Below are positions 5,775 to 8,159 of a stretch of DNA of 8,159 bases, one piece after another (the first letter of the stretch is position 1; each line of letters begins with the position of its first letter). Both the position numbers and the translations under genes were made by a program. Source of the stretch: Rhodospirillales bacterium Alpha_05 (GTDB taxonomy: Bacteria > Pseudomonadota > Alphaproteobacteria > Rhodospirillales > Rhodospirillaceae); assembly GCA_001603335.1 (NCBI GenBank), contig LUYR01000394.1:1-8159 (forward strand), written 5' to 3'. The notes under the pieces are model-generated. The model made no database searches, was not told where the DNA came from, and saw nothing but the letters and a program-made list of their open reading frames with translations.

Positions 5775-7787
5775 ATCCACCGCGCCGCCGATCGCGGCAT
5801 AGCGGGCGAAGAACTCGGTGAAGCTCATCGGCCGCGCGAACAGGAAGCCCTGCAGCGCGTGGCAGCCGTTGGCGATCAGCCAGTCGCGCTGCGGCACCGT
5901 CTCGATCCCCTCGGCCACGCAGGTCATGCCGAGCTTTTCCGCGAGCGTCAGGATCGTCGATGGCACCGCGATGTCGCTCGGGATGTCGGTGACGAAGCTG
6001 CGGTCGATCTTCAGCACGTCGACGGGGAAGCGGCGGAGGTAGGAGAGGCTCGAATAGCCGGTTCCGAAGTCGTCGAGGGCGATGCTGATGCCCCGCGACC
6101 GCAGCGCGCGGATGCGTTCGAGCAGCGAGCCGCGCTCCATCGCCAGGGTGTATTCGGTGATCTCGAGCTCGAGGGCGTTCGGCGGGATCTTGTGGCGCTC
6201 GAGGGTTTCGACGACGCGCCCGACGAAGCCCGGGTCGGCGAGCTGCTGCGGCGAGATGTTCACCGCGATCTTGATCATCAACCCGAAGAAGCGGAGCTGC
6301 GCCAGCGCGCGGCAGGCCTCCTCGAGCACGAAGTCGCCGATCGGCACCACCAGCCCGCTATCCTCGGCAAGGGGGATGAACGCGCTCGGCAGCACCAGCT
6401 CGCCCTCGTGCCGCCAGCGCACCAGCGCCTCGGCGCCGATCACCACGCCCTGGGCGGAAAACTGCGGCTGGAAGTTGAGTTCGAACTCGCCGGCGTCGAG
6501 GGCGTGATGGAGCTGGGTTTCGAGTTGCAGGCGATGATGGGCGATCTCGGAGACGCCGTGCTCGAAGAAGTTCCAGCGCCCTTGCGGGCGCCTGCGCGCG
6601 CCAGCGGTGGCCGCCACCGCCTTGCGCAGCAGTTCGGCGGCGTCGATGCCGTCGCCCGGAGTGAGCGCGATGCCGACGCAGACCGACGCGAGCATGCCTT
6701 CCGACGCCGGGGTCTCCCGCACCAGGTCGTCGACCAGCCGCTTCGCGCTTTCCGCCGCCTCGGTCGCGCCGGTGTCCTCGATGATCACGGCGAAGCAATC
6801 GAAACCGATGCGGCCGACGTAGGCCCCGGCTTCGACGCATTCGAGCAGACGCCCCGCCATCTCGAGGACCATCTCGTCGACCCGGTCGTGGCCGACGACG
6901 TCGCGGAATTCGTCGAGGCGGTCCATCAGCACCGCCATCACCGCCGCACCGCGCCCGGCTTGGCAGCGCCCGATGACGCTGCCGAGGTGCTCGACGGTGA
7001 GTGCGCGGTTGGGGAGATTGGTGGCGGCGTCGCGGGTGCTCATCCGCCTGAGCGCGTTTTGCGCCACGCCGAGCTGCATCAGCAGCGCGTTGATCCGTTG
7101 CGCCGCCGCGCCGAGTTCGCTGTCGCGGTGCCACGCCGGTACGCTCAGCAGATGGCCGTTGGGGTCCTCCGCGTCCACCGCGTCGACCTGCCGCGTGATC
7201 GCGAGAATCGGCCGGGTGAGAAAGCGGTGGAACAGCCACGCCACCATCGCGCCCACCAGCAGCGCGGCGGCGAGGGTGGCGGCGAGGTTGATGACGAGGA
7301 TCTTGCGGTAGAAACCGAGGTCGTGCGCGGCGGCGAAATCGACCACCAGGCTGCCGACCCTGGGGGAACCCGCGGCACCGCCGAAGGTCAACGGATGGTC
7401 GATGCTGTTCGCGGTGAACAGATGATCAATCAGCCAGAGTCCGCCGGTCGAACTCCGCGCGGTGTCGAACGGCGCGCGTTCGATCGCGAGAGCGACGCCG
7501 TTGAGGTCGCGGATTTCGGCGCGGACCACCCCGGGCGTGCGCAGGATGTCGCGCAGCAGCACCTGGGCCTGGACCGGGTCGCCGCGCAGCAGCGCCTCGA
7601 CGGCGGCGTCCTCGGCCATGCCGAGCAGTTGGCTCTCCCGCTCGTACAATGCCTCGCGCGTGGTCCCGACGAGGAGGATCGCCTGGATCGCGAAGGCGAT
7701 GCAGCCGACCGCGAGCGCAGCGACGAGGATCAGCCGCACCTGCCGGAACGTCATGGATCTGTTGCGGAAGCCCCACTTCCTGCGCAT
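5736..7787 (-). CDS. Membrane-anchored GGDEF-EAL sensor protein, probable c-di-GMP phosphodiesterase
   Basis: The 683-residue protein is predicted to break down c-di-GMP in response to a periplasmic or membrane signal. TM1 spans about 17-41, a periplasmic domain about 42-162 (CHASE8-like in look), TM2 about 163-187 and a HAMP-like linker about 188-245. The GGDEF domain (about 249-408) has GFDCF (328-332) in place of GG(D/E)EF, so cyclase activity is unlikely. The EAL domain (about 416-670) keeps its catalytic set: EAL (453-455), N510 in VNIS, E542 in LEITE, DDFGTGYSS (D572, D573), K593 in LKID, E626 in AEGIE and Q646 in QGF. The start is the ATG at 7787 with AGGGGGA just upstream. A later ATG at 7754 lacks a ribosome site, and an upstream TTG at 7847 is less likely. 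The 117-base gap before it has only weak promoter-like AT-rich sequence near 7829-7834. The stop lies inside ubiG. Confidence 0.9.
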   Translation of the reverse strand: MRRKWGFRNRSMTFRQVRLILVAALAVGCIAFAIQAILLVGTTREALYERESQLLGMAEDAAVEALLRGDPVQAQVLLRDILRTPGVVRAEIRDLNGVALAIERAPFDTARSSTGGLWLIDHLFTANSIDHPLTFGGAAGSPRVGSLVVDFAAAHDLGFYRKILVINLAATLAAALLVGAMVAWLFHRFLTRPILAITRQVDAVDAEDPNGHLLSVPAWHRDSELGAAAQRINALLMQLGVAQNALRRMSTRDAATNLPNRALTVEHLGSVIGRCQAGRGAAVMAVLMDRLDEFRDVVGHDRVDEMVLEMAGRLLECVEAGAYVGRIGFDCFAVIIEDTGATEAAESAKRLVDDLVRETPASEGMLASVCVGIALTPGDGIDAAELLRKAVAATAGARRRPQGRWNFFEHGVSEIAHHRLQLETQLHHALDAGEFELNFQPQFSAQGVVIGAEALVRWRHEGELVLPSAFIPLAEDSGLVVPIGDFVLEEACRALAQLRFFGLMIKIAVNISPQQLADPGFVGRVVETLERHKIPPNALELEITEYTLAMERGSLLERIRALRSRGISIALDDFGTGYSSLSYLRRFPVDVLKIDRSFVTDIPSDIAVPSTILTLAEKLGMTCVAEGIETVPQRDWLIANGCHALQGFLFARPMSFTEFFARYAAIGGAVDLRFHRERHVIDR

Positions 7788-7904
7788 CGTTCCCCCTGCT
7801 GCGCCCGTCGCGCGCCAAAACGGACGATAACATACTCGCGTGCGCAAGGACTCGGAAAAACCAGTGAGTTACCGGGAGTTCTCTAAACCGCAACGATTCG
7901 AAAA

Positions 7905-8159
7905 TCAGGAATTTCCGCGCGAAACCCAGGGCACCTGGGCGAAGGGAATTTCCTCCTCCGCGAGGGCTTCGACCTCCTCGACGGTGGCGTCGCCATAGAT
8001 ATTGCGCTGCGGTGCTTCGCCGTAATGAATCTTCCGCGCCTCCTCGGCGAAGGCGGTCCCGACGTTGTCGGAGTTCGCCTCGACGGCCTCACGCAGGCGC
8101 AGCAGCGCGGCGCGGACACGGGCATCGCGCGCTTCGCTGGCGGCCTCGCGATCGGTGTC
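7905..8159 (-). CDS. DUF1178-family protein (C-terminal fragment, start off the right edge)
   Basis: A minus-strand frame is open from the window edge to TGA at 7907-7905 and gives the last 84 residues of a protein. The sequence contains VGTAFAEEARKIHYGEAPQR and IYGDATVEEVEAL, which I recognise as the conserved C-terminal pattern of DUF1178 proteins. These are small proteins (about 150 residues) with an N-terminal Cys/His motif that would lie outside this window. The family has no established biochemical function. In alphaproteobacteria it is often found near a carbon-nitrogen hydrolase, grxC and ubiG, so its presence here fits the region. The end of the protein is acidic (EALAEEEIPFAQVPW). 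The EAL gene follows on the same strand after 117 bases. Identification is from memory of the family, without a search. Confidence 0.75.
   Translation of the reverse strand, partial: DTDREAASEARDARVRAALLRLREAVEANSDNVGTAFAEEARKIHYGEAPQRNIYGDATVEEVEALAEEEIPFAQVPWVSRGNS

Noticed and set aside
2660..5821. 1053-codon open frame on the plus strand across the NMO-like gene, lysC and ubiG
   Set aside because: It runs antisense to two clear genes and then out of frame through ubiG. Its composition is low-complexity with no domain, so it is a GC-driven shadow.
5736..7787. LapD-like c-di-GMP receptor
   Set aside because: LapD-type receptors have a degenerate EAL domain as well as a degenerate GGDEF. 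Here the EAL catalytic residues are intact, which favours an active phosphodiesterase.
7788..7847. Upstream TTG start extending the EAL protein by 20 residues
   Set aside because: TTG is a rare start, and the added residues do not resemble a signal or membrane segment. The ATG at 7787 has a purine-rich ribosome site and lies close before TM1.
5859..7886. 675-codon plus-strand open frame opposite the EAL gene
   Set aside because: It is antisense to a protein with intact EAL motifs and shows the same biased composition as the other shadows.
7925..7939. CCCAGG-GCA-CCTGGG hairpin as a terminator of the DUF1178 gene
   Set aside because: The 6-bp stem lies within the coding sequence before the stop codon and is followed only by TTTC, so terminator function is not supported.
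7908..7953. Direct repeat GGAATTTCC at 7908-7916 and 7945-7953
   Set aside because: It is a nine-base repeat at the end of a coding region with no further copies noticed. It is likely to be chance.
7883..8125. 80-codon minus-strand open frame at the right edge
   Set aside because: It is the wrong frame of the DUF1178 fragment. The frame ending at 7905 gives the conserved family pattern, while this one gives R/P/S-rich noise.

Overview
The window is a GC-rich stretch of bacterial chromosome that looks like an alphaproteobacterium, most likely from the Rhodospirillales. That assignment rests on gene content, protein style and gene order: lysC divergent from ubiG, with a FabK/nitronate-monooxygenase-like gene and GAF-type ptsP behind lysC. 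It is inferred, not confirmed by a database search. Coding density is high. I see no RNA genes, CRISPR array, insertion sequence, integrase or base-composition break.

Layout from left to right. (1) Positions 1-41 hold the first codons of an unidentified minus-strand gene, preceded by a possible promoter in the gap up to 194. (2) Minus-strand ptsP (195-2456) encodes EI-Ntr, the first enzyme of the nitrogen phosphotransferase system. Its ATG overlaps the stop of the next gene by one base. (3) That gene (2456-3520, minus) encodes an FMN-dependent nitronate monooxygenase/FabK-like protein. (4) A 120-base gap contains a long GC-rich hairpin that reaches into the lysC stop codon. (5) Minus-strand lysC (3641-4858) encodes aspartokinase. 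(6) The lysC/ubiG divergent gap (4859-5003) holds mirror-image promoter candidates, a 7-bp hairpin in the lysC leader and a possible 25-residue leader ORF. (7) Plus-strand ubiG (5004-5774) encodes the ubiquinone O-methyltransferase. (8) A minus-strand membrane GGDEF-EAL protein (5736-7787) converges on ubiG and overlaps it by 39 bases. Its GGDEF site is degraded and its EAL site is intact. (9) The right edge (7905-8159, minus) is the C-terminal end of a DUF1178-family protein. Its start lies outside the window.

Functionally, most genes are housekeeping: aspartate-family amino-acid synthesis (lysC), quinone synthesis (ubiG) and nitrogen/carbon signalling (ptsP). The c-di-GMP phosphodiesterase candidate is the one accessory-looking gene. 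I found no clear new multi-gene system. The points most worth a second look are the lysC/ubiG regulatory region, the hairpin after lysC, the ubiG/EAL antisense overlap and the degenerate-GGDEF/active-EAL sensor.
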